From Acholeplasma sp. CAG:878 (GTDB lineage Bacteria; Bacillota_I; Bacilli_A; RF39; UBA660), in contig HF989910.1 of assembly GCA_000432255.1 (NCBI GenBank), forward strand, positions 18,315 through 44,763: DNA of 26,449 bases. Reading direction: 5' to 3'. The position numbers were made by a program, and so were the translations under genes. The notes under the pieces were generated by a model that worked only from the letters and a program-made list of their open reading frames with translations, searched no databases and was not told where the DNA came from. Below are positions 1-8,056 of the stretch, piece by piece; the first letter of the stretch is position 1; the number at the start of each line of letters is the position of its first letter.

Positions 1-502
1 TAATACCATCAGTAGTTACTCTTCTATATAAAGTAACATCACCACTAACATCATCAACATATCGCCACCAACATTCTAATTCATTATTAATTTCGTTATA
101 TACCAAATGAGAATCAGAATTATATCTTTTTCCTTTTGCTGTGTCTTTTACTTCATCTAATACTTTTATGTTTGATGGAAATTTAAAGTTAATTCCATCA
201 TTACTAGCTACAACATGAGGGTTTTCTTTTTTAGAATCACCATAGGGATATGGTGTGTAACTCATCCAATATTTATATCCATTCCATTTGTTTTTAAAAG
301 AAATTACTTTAGGATGATAAGCTTGGTTATCATCATATACACTCTTTAAATTTAATCTTTTGGGTGAATTAGTAATTTCTACATATTCAGTGTTTTTATA
401 AATATAAGTTATTCTATTGTTAATATTATATAATTGCAAACTAATTGTAACCATAAATATTACTAATAAAATATTAACTATTTTTTGTCCGTTATTTTTC
501 AT
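1..502 (-). CDS. Membrane-anchored propeller-like protein (3' part beyond window)
   Basis: The reading frame opens with ATG at 502 and runs off the left edge after 167 codons. A strong SD (AGAGGTGA) overlaps the TGA stop of the upstream gene, so the two are translationally coupled. Residues about 8-25 form one hydrophobic segment, so the protein is probably anchored in the membrane with its body outside. Residues 63-115 (HPKVISFKNKWNGYKYWMSY, then a proline/tyrosine-rich stretch and 'VVASNDGINF') and the 'ECWWRYVDD' stretch resemble blades of five-bladed glycosidase or sialidase-like propellers. That resemblance is by eye only. As last gene in view of the teichoic-acid-like operon it may bind or trim the surface polymer. 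No catalytic residue can be assigned from the fragment. Confidence 0.7.
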   Translation of the reverse strand, partial: MKNNGQKIVNILLVIFMVTISLQLYNINNRITYIYKNTEYVEITNSPKRLNLKSVYDDNQAYHPKVISFKNKWNGYKYWMSYTPYPYGDSKKENPHVVASNDGINFKFPSNIKVLDEVKDTAKGKRYNSDSHLVYNEINNELECWWRYVDDVSGDVTLYRRVTTDGI

Positions 503-507
503 AATTT

Positions 508-2916
508 TCACCTCTTTATCAATAATAAAAATTCAGAAATTGCCTCTTTATTATATTTTTCATAATTAGCATTCATCTTTTTTAATTTACCTTTACTATA
601 ATCAATCATTCCTTTTAAAATTCCATCTTCGCTGTTTTCAACAACATTTCCAGAATTACTTAATATAAAATTTTTAGGACCTTCAATATCAACCGAAAAG
701 CAAGTAAGGCCTAAAATATCTGCTTCAACTAAGCATAAACCAAATCCTTCATAAAAACTTGATAAAACAAAACAATCACATTTTTTAACAATTGGAAAAG
801 GATTTAATATAGATCTGATTAGAATAATATTTTCAAAACACTCTAATTCTTTTATATAATTGCAAGTTTTTTTATATATGTTTCCATGACCTCCAATTAT
901 AATTAAGTATGAATTTTTATTTTTTTTCCAAAATTTATTAAAAGCATCAATTAATCTAATATGTCCTTTTTCTTCTGAAAACCTTCCAACATTTATAAAT
1001 TTTATTTTTGTTTTATCGTTTAAAATGCTATTTAACTCTTCTAAAGAAACAGAACTTTTAGTATCATTATCAAATGTTATATCTTCATTACCTTTTTTAA
1101 TAATTGTTTTATAATCTATTACATTCAATACTAAATAAATTTTCTTTGGATCAACAAAATATTTTGTTTTTTCAACTAAACTTTCTGATACAGCGGCAAC
1201 TTTATCGTATTTGTTATATGCATATTTTAATAAATGTTCTTTTTGATTTCCTCTAGTTTCTATTTCTTTCATCATATCACTGTGAACGTATATGACTTTG
1301 TTACAATCAAATTGAGAAAATAACATTGTTTTTTTAGCGCCATATCCACAAAATTGAATAACAGAATCGAATTTTGTATTTCCATAATTTCTTTTAATGT
1401 CATCTTGATATATTTTTTCTATTCTTTTTATAAAAATATTACCAAATCTGTATTTAAAATAACAATACATCATAAATTTTTCTACTAGTGTTGCATTGGT
1501 TTTTCCCATAGTTGAGATATATTTAACCTTTTCATCAAATATTTTTAAAGTTTTTTTATGATTTTTCATTAAACCAACAGAAAATGTTAAAATATAATTA
1601 TTTTCTTCTAAATCAACTGTATTAAGTAAATTTAAAAGTGAAGATGTTAATCCGTTTTTGGCTAAACTTCCACAATAAATTAAATTGTTTTTCTTTTTGT
1701 TATCTTTTATATCTTCTAAAATTATGTCGTTATCTTTTTTAAATATGACTCTTTCACACAAATCTTTTGTAGCAGTTTTTCTATCAAAACTACAATATGT
1801 TTTTAAAAATTGTTTATAATCAGGTATTTTATTGTTATTTATCTCTTTTATTAAATCATTTATATTATCTACTTTAGGAAATGGTAGTTCATCTAAAGAT
1901 ATATAACATCCTCTATTTTCAAAATATTCTAATAAATCATATGTAAATAATATAATTTTGTTTTTAGTGTTAGCATAGTCAAAGAAAACACTTGAATAAT
2001 CAGTTATTAAACAATCTGTGGCATTTAAAAATTCATACGTTTCATATTGATTTGGAAATTTTTCAATGTGTTTAAAATTATATTCAATTTTATCTCCAAT
2101 AAAAGGGTGTAAATTAACATATAAAACTTGGTTATCATTAAGTTTTTCATCTATTTTAGATAACATGTCAGATATAAATTCAATTTCTTCTTTTGGCTTT
2201 TTATTATCTCTATATGTGGGCATATATGAAATTACATATTTATTTTCTATTCCCAGTTCTTTTCTAATTTTTGCTTTATCATCCTTATCAAAAAAAACTG
2301 TATTTCTAGGATAACCGGAAAGTAATATTTTTGCTTTACAAATGTTTTCTAACATATAATCTTCTATCATTTTTTCTTTCATGTAGTCATTTGGATAAAG
2401 TAGATAATCTGCTGACAAGAAATTCTTTTGGACATTACCTATCTCATGATAAGTTTCATTAATGGATTTGCCTAAATGTTTTAGGGGCGTTCCATGCCAA
2501 ACGTTAGTATAAACTTGTCCTTCTTTTTTTATAAAATTCGAAAAAAAACTTGTATCATTAAACAAATATTTGCAAGTTGCTAATAATTTAAAATATTTTT
2601 TACTATTTAATTTAACTATTTCAACTTTAGTAATATTTTTTTTATTTAAAAACATTTTAACTTCATTTATTTTATTAGCATTAGAAACAAGAAACAACTT
2701 ATAGTTTTCATATATTTTATTGTCGTTTAATTCTTTTAAAATATAAAAAATATTTCCATTGATATTATTACCGTGTTGGGAATCTAACAAAATATAGTTT
2801 TCTTTAATATCTAAATTTCGATAATATTTAATATATTTATTTTTAACAAATGAATATTTTTTTGCTTTTTTTAATAATGAAACGTACTTTTTAATTTTCT
2901 TTTTTATTTTCATCAC
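508..2916 (-). CDS. Bifunctional CDP-glycerol glycerophosphotransferase-family / GT4 glycosyltransferase fusion
   Basis: Two enzyme domains are fused in about 802 residues. Residues about 40-390 match the TagB/TagF glycerophosphotransferase family: 'VWHGTPLKHLGK' with H141, 'SGYPRN' (200-205), 'YMPTYRDN' (231-238), 'NLHP' with H270, and 'TDYSSVFFDYA' (305-315). The two His correspond to the catalytic pair of TagF. Residues about 410-800 are a GT-B glycosyltransferase of family GT4: 'NVGRFSEEKGH' (642-652) and the E-x7-E motif at E723/E731 in 'YEGFGLCLVEAD'. The domain pair would add a polyol phosphate from a CDP-alcohol and a sugar from a nucleotide sugar to a lipid-linked wall polymer on the cytoplasmic face. 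The start is GTG at 2916 or ATG at 2913; both follow GAGGTGA. It overlaps the preceding gene by about 26 nt. Acceptor and sugar are unknown. Confidence 0.9.
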   Translation of the reverse strand: MMKIKKKIKKYVSLLKKAKKYSFVKNKYIKYYRNLDIKENYILLDSQHGNNINGNIFYILKELNDNKIYENYKLFLVSNANKINEVKMFLNKKNITKVEIVKLNSKKYFKLLATCKYLFNDTSFFSNFIKKEGQVYTNVWHGTPLKHLGKSINETYHEIGNVQKNFLSADYLLYPNDYMKEKMIEDYMLENICKAKILLSGYPRNTVFFDKDDKAKIRKELGIENKYVISYMPTYRDNKKPKEEIEFISDMLSKIDEKLNDNQVLYVNLHPFIGDKIEYNFKHIEKFPNQYETYEFLNATDCLITDYSSVFFDYANTKNKIILFTYDLLEYFENRGCYISLDELPFPKVDNINDLIKEINNNKIPDYKQFLKTYCSFDRKTATKDLCERVIFKKDNDIILEDIKDNKKKNNLIYCGSLAKNGLTSSLLNLLNTVDLEENNYILTFSVGLMKNHKKTLKIFDEKVKYISTMGKTNATLVEKFMMYCYFKYRFGNIFIKRIEKIYQDDIKRNYGNTKFDSVIQFCGYGAKKTMLFSQFDCNKVIYVHSDMMKEIETRGNQKEHLLKYAYNKYDKVAAVSESLVEKTKYFVDPKKIYLVLNVIDYKTIIKKGNEDITFDNDTKSSVSLEELNSILNDKTKIKFINVGRFSEEKGHIRLIDAFNKFWKKNKNSYLIIIGGHGNIYKKTCNYIKELECFENIILIRSILNPFPIVKKCDCFVLSSFYEGFGLCLVEADILGLTCFSVDIEGPKNFILSNSGNVVENSEDGILKGMIDYSKGKLKKMNANYEKYNKEAISEFLLLIKR

Positions 2917-4165
2917 CGAAAATCACCTCAATAACTCTTTCTGTTGCCTTACCATCATCTAAATAATTATATTTTTTATTGAATTTTTCATATTTTTTTC
3001 CATATTTTTTTGAATAATTATCAATATTTTTTATTTCAGAAATTAATTTTCTTTGTGTTTCTATAATTGGTCCAGGTAATTCTTTTAAATCAATATAAAA
3101 GTCTCTTAAATTGTTTTTATATTCTTCTTTATCATACATATAAAATATCATTGGCCTTTTTAAGTTAGCAAAATCAAAGAATACACTTGAATAATCAGTA
3201 ATTAATATATCACTTATTATATATAATTCATTTATATCCTCATACTCGCTTACATTATAAACAAAACCGTTATATTTTTTAAAATCAAATTTATTGGCTA
3301 TAAAATAATGTGGTCGGAACAATACAATATATTCATCACTTATCTCTTTTTTTAATTTATCAAAATCAAGTTCTACATTATAAGTATAACCAATATTAGC
3401 AGAATGTTGGTTATCTCTAAAAGTTGGTGCATATAATATAACTTTCTTGTTTGATGGAATATTTAACTCTTTTTTAATTCTTCTAACGTCACCTTTTTTA
3501 TAATTGAATAAATAATCATTTCTAGGATAACCTTTTTCAATAATTACGTCCTCTTTGTTTAATTCTTTTAAATTAAATGCTGATGTGAATTTTTCTGTAC
3601 AAAATCTACTCGGTGATATCATATAATTATACATCGAAGCATCTTTATCATATCTTTTGTTTCTAATTTTTTTATTTTCAGTTGAATTAGCTTTTTTGAT
3701 TTCAATATCATGACCTAATCTTTTAAGTGGTGTACCATGCCAGCATTGAACATAAATTTGTTCATCTTTTTTTATTAAAGTTTCTGGTATTCTTGAATTT
3801 GTTATCCAATATTTTGCTTTGGAACAATATTCAAAATATTTTGCTCTGTTATAGGTAACTAGTTTAGTTCGAGAATCATTAAAATACTTTTTCTTTGATT
3901 TTGGATTTTTAAAAGCCCACACAAAAGTATATTCACTAAATCTATCATCTTTTAGCATAAATTCATATATAGCTTTAGGACTACATACATATTTTCTTCC
4001 CATAAAAGCTTCAAAAACGATTAATTTATCATCAATAGGATTGTTTAAATATTTCATTCTATAATTAATTTTTCTTTTTTCTTTTAAAAGATAATTATAT
4101 GGTTTTTGAATAATTTTATTATTAGAACAATATTTTTTAATTCTCTTTTTTAATTCAGTTTTCAT
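2891..4165 (-). CDS. CDP-glycerol glycerophosphotransferase family protein (TagF/TagB-like), paralog 1
   Basis: A 424-residue single-domain member of the TagB/TagF family, which transfers glycerol phosphate (or another polyol phosphate) from a CDP-alcohol to a growing teichoic-acid chain. Family motifs are all present: 'QCWHGTPLKRLG' with H143, 'KGYPRNDYLF' (211-220), 'YAPTFRDN' (245-252), 'RPHYF' with H286, and 'TDYSSVFFDFAN' (323-334). The Lys/Arg-rich first 40 residues fit peripheral membrane attachment. The ATG at 4165 has an AGAGGAG SD, and the start overlaps the end of paralog 2 by 11 nt. It is a close tandem duplicate of the gene at 4155-5387, with near-identical stretches in the second half. 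Primer, polymerase and donor identity cannot be told from sequence. Confidence 0.92.
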   Translation of the reverse strand: MKTELKKRIKKYCSNNKIIQKPYNYLLKEKRKINYRMKYLNNPIDDKLIVFEAFMGRKYVCSPKAIYEFMLKDDRFSEYTFVWAFKNPKSKKKYFNDSRTKLVTYNRAKYFEYCSKAKYWITNSRIPETLIKKDEQIYVQCWHGTPLKRLGHDIEIKKANSTENKKIRNKRYDKDASMYNYMISPSRFCTEKFTSAFNLKELNKEDVIIEKGYPRNDYLFNYKKGDVRRIKKELNIPSNKKVILYAPTFRDNQHSANIGYTYNVELDFDKLKKEISDEYIVLFRPHYFIANKFDFKKYNGFVYNVSEYEDINELYIISDILITDYSSVFFDFANLKRPMIFYMYDKEEYKNNLRDFYIDLKELPGPIIETQRKLISEIKNIDNYSKKYGKKYEKFNKKYNYLDDGKATERVIEVIFGDENKKEN

Positions 4166-5387
4166 TAAAAATCTCCTCTACTACTCTTTTAGTTGCATTT
4201 CCATCATCTAAATAATTGTATTTTTTATTAAATTTTTCATATTTTTCTTTATATTTTTTTGAATAATTATCAATGTTTTTTATTTCTTTTATTAAAGTGT
4301 TTTCTTTTTTTAATATAGGGCCTGGTAATTCTTTTAAATCAATATAAAAATCTCTTAAATTGTTTTTATAGTTATTATAGTCATACATATAAAACAAAAT
4401 TGGTCTTTTTAAATTAGCAAAATCAAAGAATACACTCGAATAATCAGTAATTAATATATCACTTATTATATATAGTTCGTTTATATCTTCGTATTTACTT
4501 ACATCATAAACAAAATTATTATATTTTTTAAAATCGAATTTATTTGCTATAAAATAATGTGCTCTAAACAAAATTACATATTCTTCGCTAAACTCGTTTT
4601 TTAACTTATTAAAATCAAGTTCTACATTATAAGTATAACCATTTTCATTGACCTGATTATCTCTAAATGTTGGCGCGTATAAAATCACTTTTTTGTTTAA
4701 AGGAATATTTAACTCTTTTTTAATCCTTTTTATATCACTTTTTTTATAATTAAATAAATAATCATTTCTTGGATAGCCTTTTTCAATAAATATATTTTCA
4801 TTATTTAGTTTTTTTAAATTAAACGCTGATGTGAATTTTTCAGTACAAAACTTACTAGGTGATATAAAATAATCAAATTTTACAGCGTCCAAGTCATTTC
4901 TTTTTCTAACTTCAGAAATAGAATTTAAAACGTTATCTTTTTCAATGTCATATCTTAATTTTTTTAATGGTGTTCCATGCCAACACTGAACATAAACTTG
5001 ATTTTTCTTTTTTTTAACGCCTGTATTTATAAGTAAATTAACAACCCAATATTTTGATTTTGATAAATGTTTATAATACTTTCTTGAATTGGACTTAACT
5101 AAAATAGTTCTTTCATCAAAAGTATATTTGTTAATATTCTTAAACGCCCAAACAAATTTGTAATCCTTAAATCTTTCATCATTTAACACATATTCATAAA
5201 TTGCTTTAGGACTGCATGAATAACTATTACCATAAAAACTCTCAAAAAAAATCATTTTATCATCTATTTTATAAAACAAAAAATAATATAAATATGTTAT
5301 TTTGTTTTTTATATATAAAACAAACCGAAATGTTTTTCTTAAACAAACACTTTTCTTAGATAAATTAACTAAATACTTTTTAATCAT
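4155..5387 (-). CDS. CDP-glycerol glycerophosphotransferase family protein (TagF/TagB-like), paralog 2
   Basis: 410 residues with the same architecture as the next gene downstream: 'QCWHGTPLKKL' with H137, 'KGYPRNDYLF', 'YAPTFRDN' (237-244), 'RAHYF' with H277, and 'TDYSSVFFDFAN'. The expected role is polyol-phosphate transfer from a CDP-alcohol to a wall-polymer intermediate at the inner membrane face. Residue 276 is Ala where paralog 1 has Pro before the second His. The ATG at 5387 lies inside the end of the upstream gene (8-nt overlap) and has only a weak AAAGGA-type SD, suggesting translational coupling. The C-terminal halves of the two paralogs are far more alike than the N-terminal halves, which may indicate gene conversion or different acceptor specificity. 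Confidence 0.92.
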   Translation of the reverse strand: MIKKYLVNLSKKSVCLRKTFRFVLYIKNKITYLYYFLFYKIDDKMIFFESFYGNSYSCSPKAIYEYVLNDERFKDYKFVWAFKNINKYTFDERTILVKSNSRKYYKHLSKSKYWVVNLLINTGVKKKKNQVYVQCWHGTPLKKLRYDIEKDNVLNSISEVRKRNDLDAVKFDYFISPSKFCTEKFTSAFNLKKLNNENIFIEKGYPRNDYLFNYKKSDIKRIKKELNIPLNKKVILYAPTFRDNQVNENGYTYNVELDFNKLKNEFSEEYVILFRAHYFIANKFDFKKYNNFVYDVSKYEDINELYIISDILITDYSSVFFDFANLKRPILFYMYDYNNYKNNLRDFYIDLKELPGPILKKENTLIKEIKNIDNYSKKYKEKYEKFNKKYNYLDDGNATKRVVEEIFNEN

Positions 5388-6492
5388 CTTCTATCATCCT
5401 TTTGTTAATAAAATCAGCTAATTTTAAAGTATAATTACCAATATCACTATCACAGTATTTATTTTTAAATTTTAAAATTATTTTTTTATTATATTTATTT
5501 TCTAATGCTTCAATTACTTTTTTATAATCTTTATAAACGTATGGACTTAATTCTTCAAACAAATCAATATTTAAACCATTATTATTAAGATATTCATCAT
5601 AATCATATAAATAAAGAATTATAGGTATATTAAGTACTGCCGCTTCAATACTAATTGCAGAATAATCAGTAATTAAATAATCAGCAATAGTTAGTAATTC
5701 TAATGATGAAAAATCATCACACGTTAATATTTTGTCGTTATCTATTTTGGGACATTTAGGATGCAACTTAACAATTAAATTAAAATTTTTGTAATCGAAA
5801 TTTTTAACTAAATCATCAAATTTATTTTCTTCTTTTGCTCTAAAGGTTGGAGCATATAAAACATTTTTCTTTTCTTTTAAAAATTTGTATTGATTTAAAA
5901 TTTTATTTTTTATTACTTTTTTGTTTTCAAAAATATAATCCATCTTTGGCATTCCATTAACAATAAACTTATCCCTATCAACATTAAAAGCTTCACTAAA
6001 GTACTTAATCATCACATCTGAACCAGACACAACATAATCATAATTTTCATGCATTTTCATTAGTTTGGCTAATTTCAAATCTCTTCCATCTTTCTTTCCA
6101 AGTGATTGATAACCAAATTTTTTAATTGCTCCCATTGCATGCCATATTTGAATTATTTTTAACTCTTTCTTGTGTTTTAAAATACTTACGGGAATACAAT
6201 ATGAATCTACAATACAAACTTTTGAAGTAGATAAATGATACATCTGTTTATATAAGTTAAAATAATAAGAGATATAATTTTTAAAACCTTTTTCAATTTT
6301 TTTTGTAATAATCACAATCTCAAAACTACTATTAATTTTAAGTAACTCATTTTTTAACATTAAAAAATCAAAGGAAGGATTATTTGATTGTCTACTTATA
6401 AAAACAATTTTATTTTTTTTAATTGGAAATAATTTTAAAATAAAATAAACTACTCTTAAATTAAATTTAAATAGTTGACAAAAGATAACCAT
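5380..6492 (-). CDS. Divergent CDP-glycerol glycerophosphotransferase family protein (TagB-like)
   Basis: 370 residues, a more distant member of the same family. It has 'QIWHAMGAIKKFG' with H118 (WHA in place of the WHGTPLK of its neighbours), 'NGMPKMDYIF' (179-188), 'YAPTFRAKEE' (213-222), 'VKLHPK' with H244, and 'TDYSAISIEAA' (275-285). A hydrophobic N-terminus (about 13-24) may touch the membrane. The WHA/NGMPK variant suggests a different acceptor or donor from the two WHGTP paralogs, perhaps a priming enzyme; that is inference. It starts at ATG 6492 with a GGAGGT SD, after a 45-nt gap behind the phosphopantetheinyl transferase gene. That gap is the only sizeable one in the operon. Confidence 0.88.
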   Translation of the reverse strand: MVIFCQLFKFNLRVVYFILKLFPIKKNKIVFISRQSNNPSFDFLMLKNELLKINSSFEIVIITKKIEKGFKNYISYYFNLYKQMYHLSTSKVCIVDSYCIPVSILKHKKELKIIQIWHAMGAIKKFGYQSLGKKDGRDLKLAKLMKMHENYDYVVSGSDVMIKYFSEAFNVDRDKFIVNGMPKMDYIFENKKVIKNKILNQYKFLKEKKNVLYAPTFRAKEENKFDDLVKNFDYKNFNLIVKLHPKCPKIDNDKILTCDDFSSLELLTIADYLITDYSAISIEAAVLNIPIILYLYDYDEYLNNNGLNIDLFEELSPYVYKDYKKVIEALENKYNKKIILKFKNKYCDSDIGNYTLKLADFINKRMIEDD

Positions 6493-6509
6493 AAAAAACC
6501 TCCAATTAA

Positions 6510-6518
6510 ATTATACCA
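6510..6518 (-). promoter_or_regulatory. Possible internal promoter, extended -10 TGGTATAAT
   Basis: Read on the minus strand this is a perfect extended -10 (TG-N-TATAAT) in the only real gap of the operon. No convincing -35 lies 17 nt upstream. A start about 7 nt downstream would fall almost on the GGAGGT SD (6499-6504), giving an almost leaderless RNA, so this could equally be chance in AT-rich DNA. Confidence 0.3.
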
Positions 6519-6537
6519 TAAAAAAAGAAATCAAATA

Positions 6538-7005
6538 TCATTTTTTATAACAAAATGTCAAAATATAGTTTTTATTTATATATTTGTGTAAAAAAGAATA
6601 ATTTTTTAGACATTTTAATGTATTGATTTCTTTTAAATATAATATATTTTTATTTTCTATTTTGAGTATACACTCTTTTTTGGTATATAATTCAAAAAAA
6701 ACTTTGTTTTTATTTTTACTGTTTTTAATGTAATTAGATTCATCTAAAGTGAAAAAATAAGTTAAGATATTTTCATTAAAATCTTTTATTAACTCTATAT
6801 CAACACTAATCTCTTGTTTACTTATTGCTGCTACAACATATTTGTTTTTGTGCGATACACTAATATAGTAATTTCTAACTGTTGGTCTACCATTTATATA
6901 AATAACATCATCAAAAGATAAACCTACATCTTTTAACAATTCATCTAGTAGTTTTTTTCCAATCAAACTAGTGTTGTTGTTTGTTTCTACTAAAATATAT
7001 TTCAA
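6538..7005 (-). CDS. 4'-phosphopantetheinyl transferase superfamily protein (Sfp-type, short)
   Basis: 155 residues carrying the Sfp/PPTase signature. It has 'SVSHKNKYVVAAIS' (49-62, with S51-H52), 'VDIE' with D69 and E71, and 'YTKKECILK' (107-115), equivalent to the W/F-x-x-K-E-A-x-x-K motif, with E111 and K115. D69, E71 and E111 would bind Mg2+. The enzyme moves phosphopantetheine from CoA to a carrier-protein serine. The obvious partner is the carrier encoded at 9610-9837 in the same operon. It is short for an Sfp (normally about 220), so it resembles a single-unit form with a reduced N-terminal half. The start is TTG at 7005 inside the TTGA overlap with the upstream stop, with SD AAAGGA; this marks translational coupling. 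Confidence 0.85.
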   Translation of the reverse strand: MKYILVETNNNTSLIGKKLLDELLKDVGLSFDDVIYINGRPTVRNYYISVSHKNKYVVAAISKQEISVDIELIKDFNENILTYFFTLDESNYIKNSKNKNKVFFELYTKKECILKIENKNILYLKEINTLKCLKNYSFLHKYINKNYILTFCYKK

Positions 7006-8048
7006 TTATTTTCCTTTGACAATCTCGTATTTTTATCTTCGTGGTATTTTTTGCTATCTATTATCCATTGTTTATATTTTGTATCATTTTTGTGATTGAT
7101 GAATTGATAATTACTGGTTAAGTATTTGCCTAAATATCTTGTTACTTTTTCTGCCCCAAAAACATTTAGATGATCACCACCATCACAAGTATCTGTCTTC
7201 CAATCAAAGCCTTCAATTTCTTCTTTATTTAGATCAATAAATTTAATATTGTTTTCTTTAGCATACTTACTAATAACTTCACTTTTACTTAAATTCCAAG
7301 ATGTAGCAGATGGTAATTCTGTAAATATTAATTCAACATTATTATCCTTACATAGTTTAACTATCCCATCTAAATATTTTTTTACTTTGTCTGATATTTC
7401 TACATCTTTAGTTTTTTGCATATAATCATATCCATTTTTATATGGTTTTATTCTAGTTACCATATCTAATCCTTTATAGGCAAAATGATAATTATAAAAA
7501 GCATATTTAAAATCTTCTTTTGTTAATTCATTATATCTCGAATGATATCTGATGATTGGAAAATAAAAACTTATTTTTTCTTCAAATGTAAATTTGTAAA
7601 TTTTATCGTTAATTGCTTCATACTTTACTTTGTTATTTTTCATATTATCAAACACTTTACGATAATTTGCTTTAGAACTGTCGTTATTACTAAATACGGC
7701 ATCTACATCAAAAACAACTACTTTTGGTTTTTGATATAATAATGCTTCTTTTAACATATAATAAGCGGTCCATAATCTTTGACCTGATGCTGTATAAGCA
7801 TATGAAGCAATTCCATGGTCGTCCCATAAAATGATAGGAGAAATTCCTCTATAAACATCACTGTTACCTAAAAAAAGTACGTCTAAACTGTTTTTTTCTT
7901 CTTCATAAAAGCCTCTAGTAATCCATGTATGCATATTATCTTTATTATCTAACCATTTTGGAATAAATACTCTTGAAGATATATGCAACCCGAAAATAAT
8001 CATAAATATAAATAACAATGAATAAATTATAATTCTAATCTTCTTCAT
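7002..8048 (-). CDS. DltD-like SGNH-fold membrane-anchored acyl-transfer protein
   Basis: 348 residues: an N-terminal membrane anchor (about 5-22) followed by an extracytoplasmic SGNH/GDSL-type domain. The nucleophile block is 'VLFLGNSDVYRGISP' with S63. The C-terminal block 'CDGGDHLNVFGAEK' supplies D289/D292 and H293. 'KPKVVVFDVD' (107-116) is a typical central strand. In the dlt pathway DltD acts outside the membrane in the last transfer of the acyl group to teichoic acid. Its place directly after the MBOAT gene supports the same role here. It is shorter than classical DltD (about 400). SD AGGAGGA is strong and the ATG at 8048 is clear. Acyl donor and acceptor are inferred only from context. 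Confidence 0.85.
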   Translation of the reverse strand: MKKIRIIIYSLLFIFMIIFGLHISSRVFIPKWLDNKDNMHTWITRGFYEEEKNSLDVLFLGNSDVYRGISPIILWDDHGIASYAYTASGQRLWTAYYMLKEALLYQKPKVVVFDVDAVFSNNDSSKANYRKVFDNMKNNKVKYEAINDKIYKFTFEEKISFYFPIIRYHSRYNELTKEDFKYAFYNYHFAYKGLDMVTRIKPYKNGYDYMQKTKDVEISDKVKKYLDGIVKLCKDNNVELIFTELPSATSWNLSKSEVISKYAKENNIKFIDLNKEEIEGFDWKTDTCDGGDHLNVFGAEKVTRYLGKYLTSNYQFINHKNDTKYKQWIIDSKKYHEDKNTRLSKENN

Positions 8049-8056
8049 AAATCCTC

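Noticed and set aside
2066..2314. 82-codon plus-strand frame opposite the transferase-GT4 fusion
   Set aside because: It is antisense to the glycerophosphotransferase motifs. Similar short frames opposite other genes (7542-7739, 16293-16517, 23576-23758) were dropped for the same reason.
508..7004. Mycoplasma-type code with TGA as Trp
   Set aside because: TGA ends several intact genes exactly where the family ends, and Trp is written TGG in conserved motifs.
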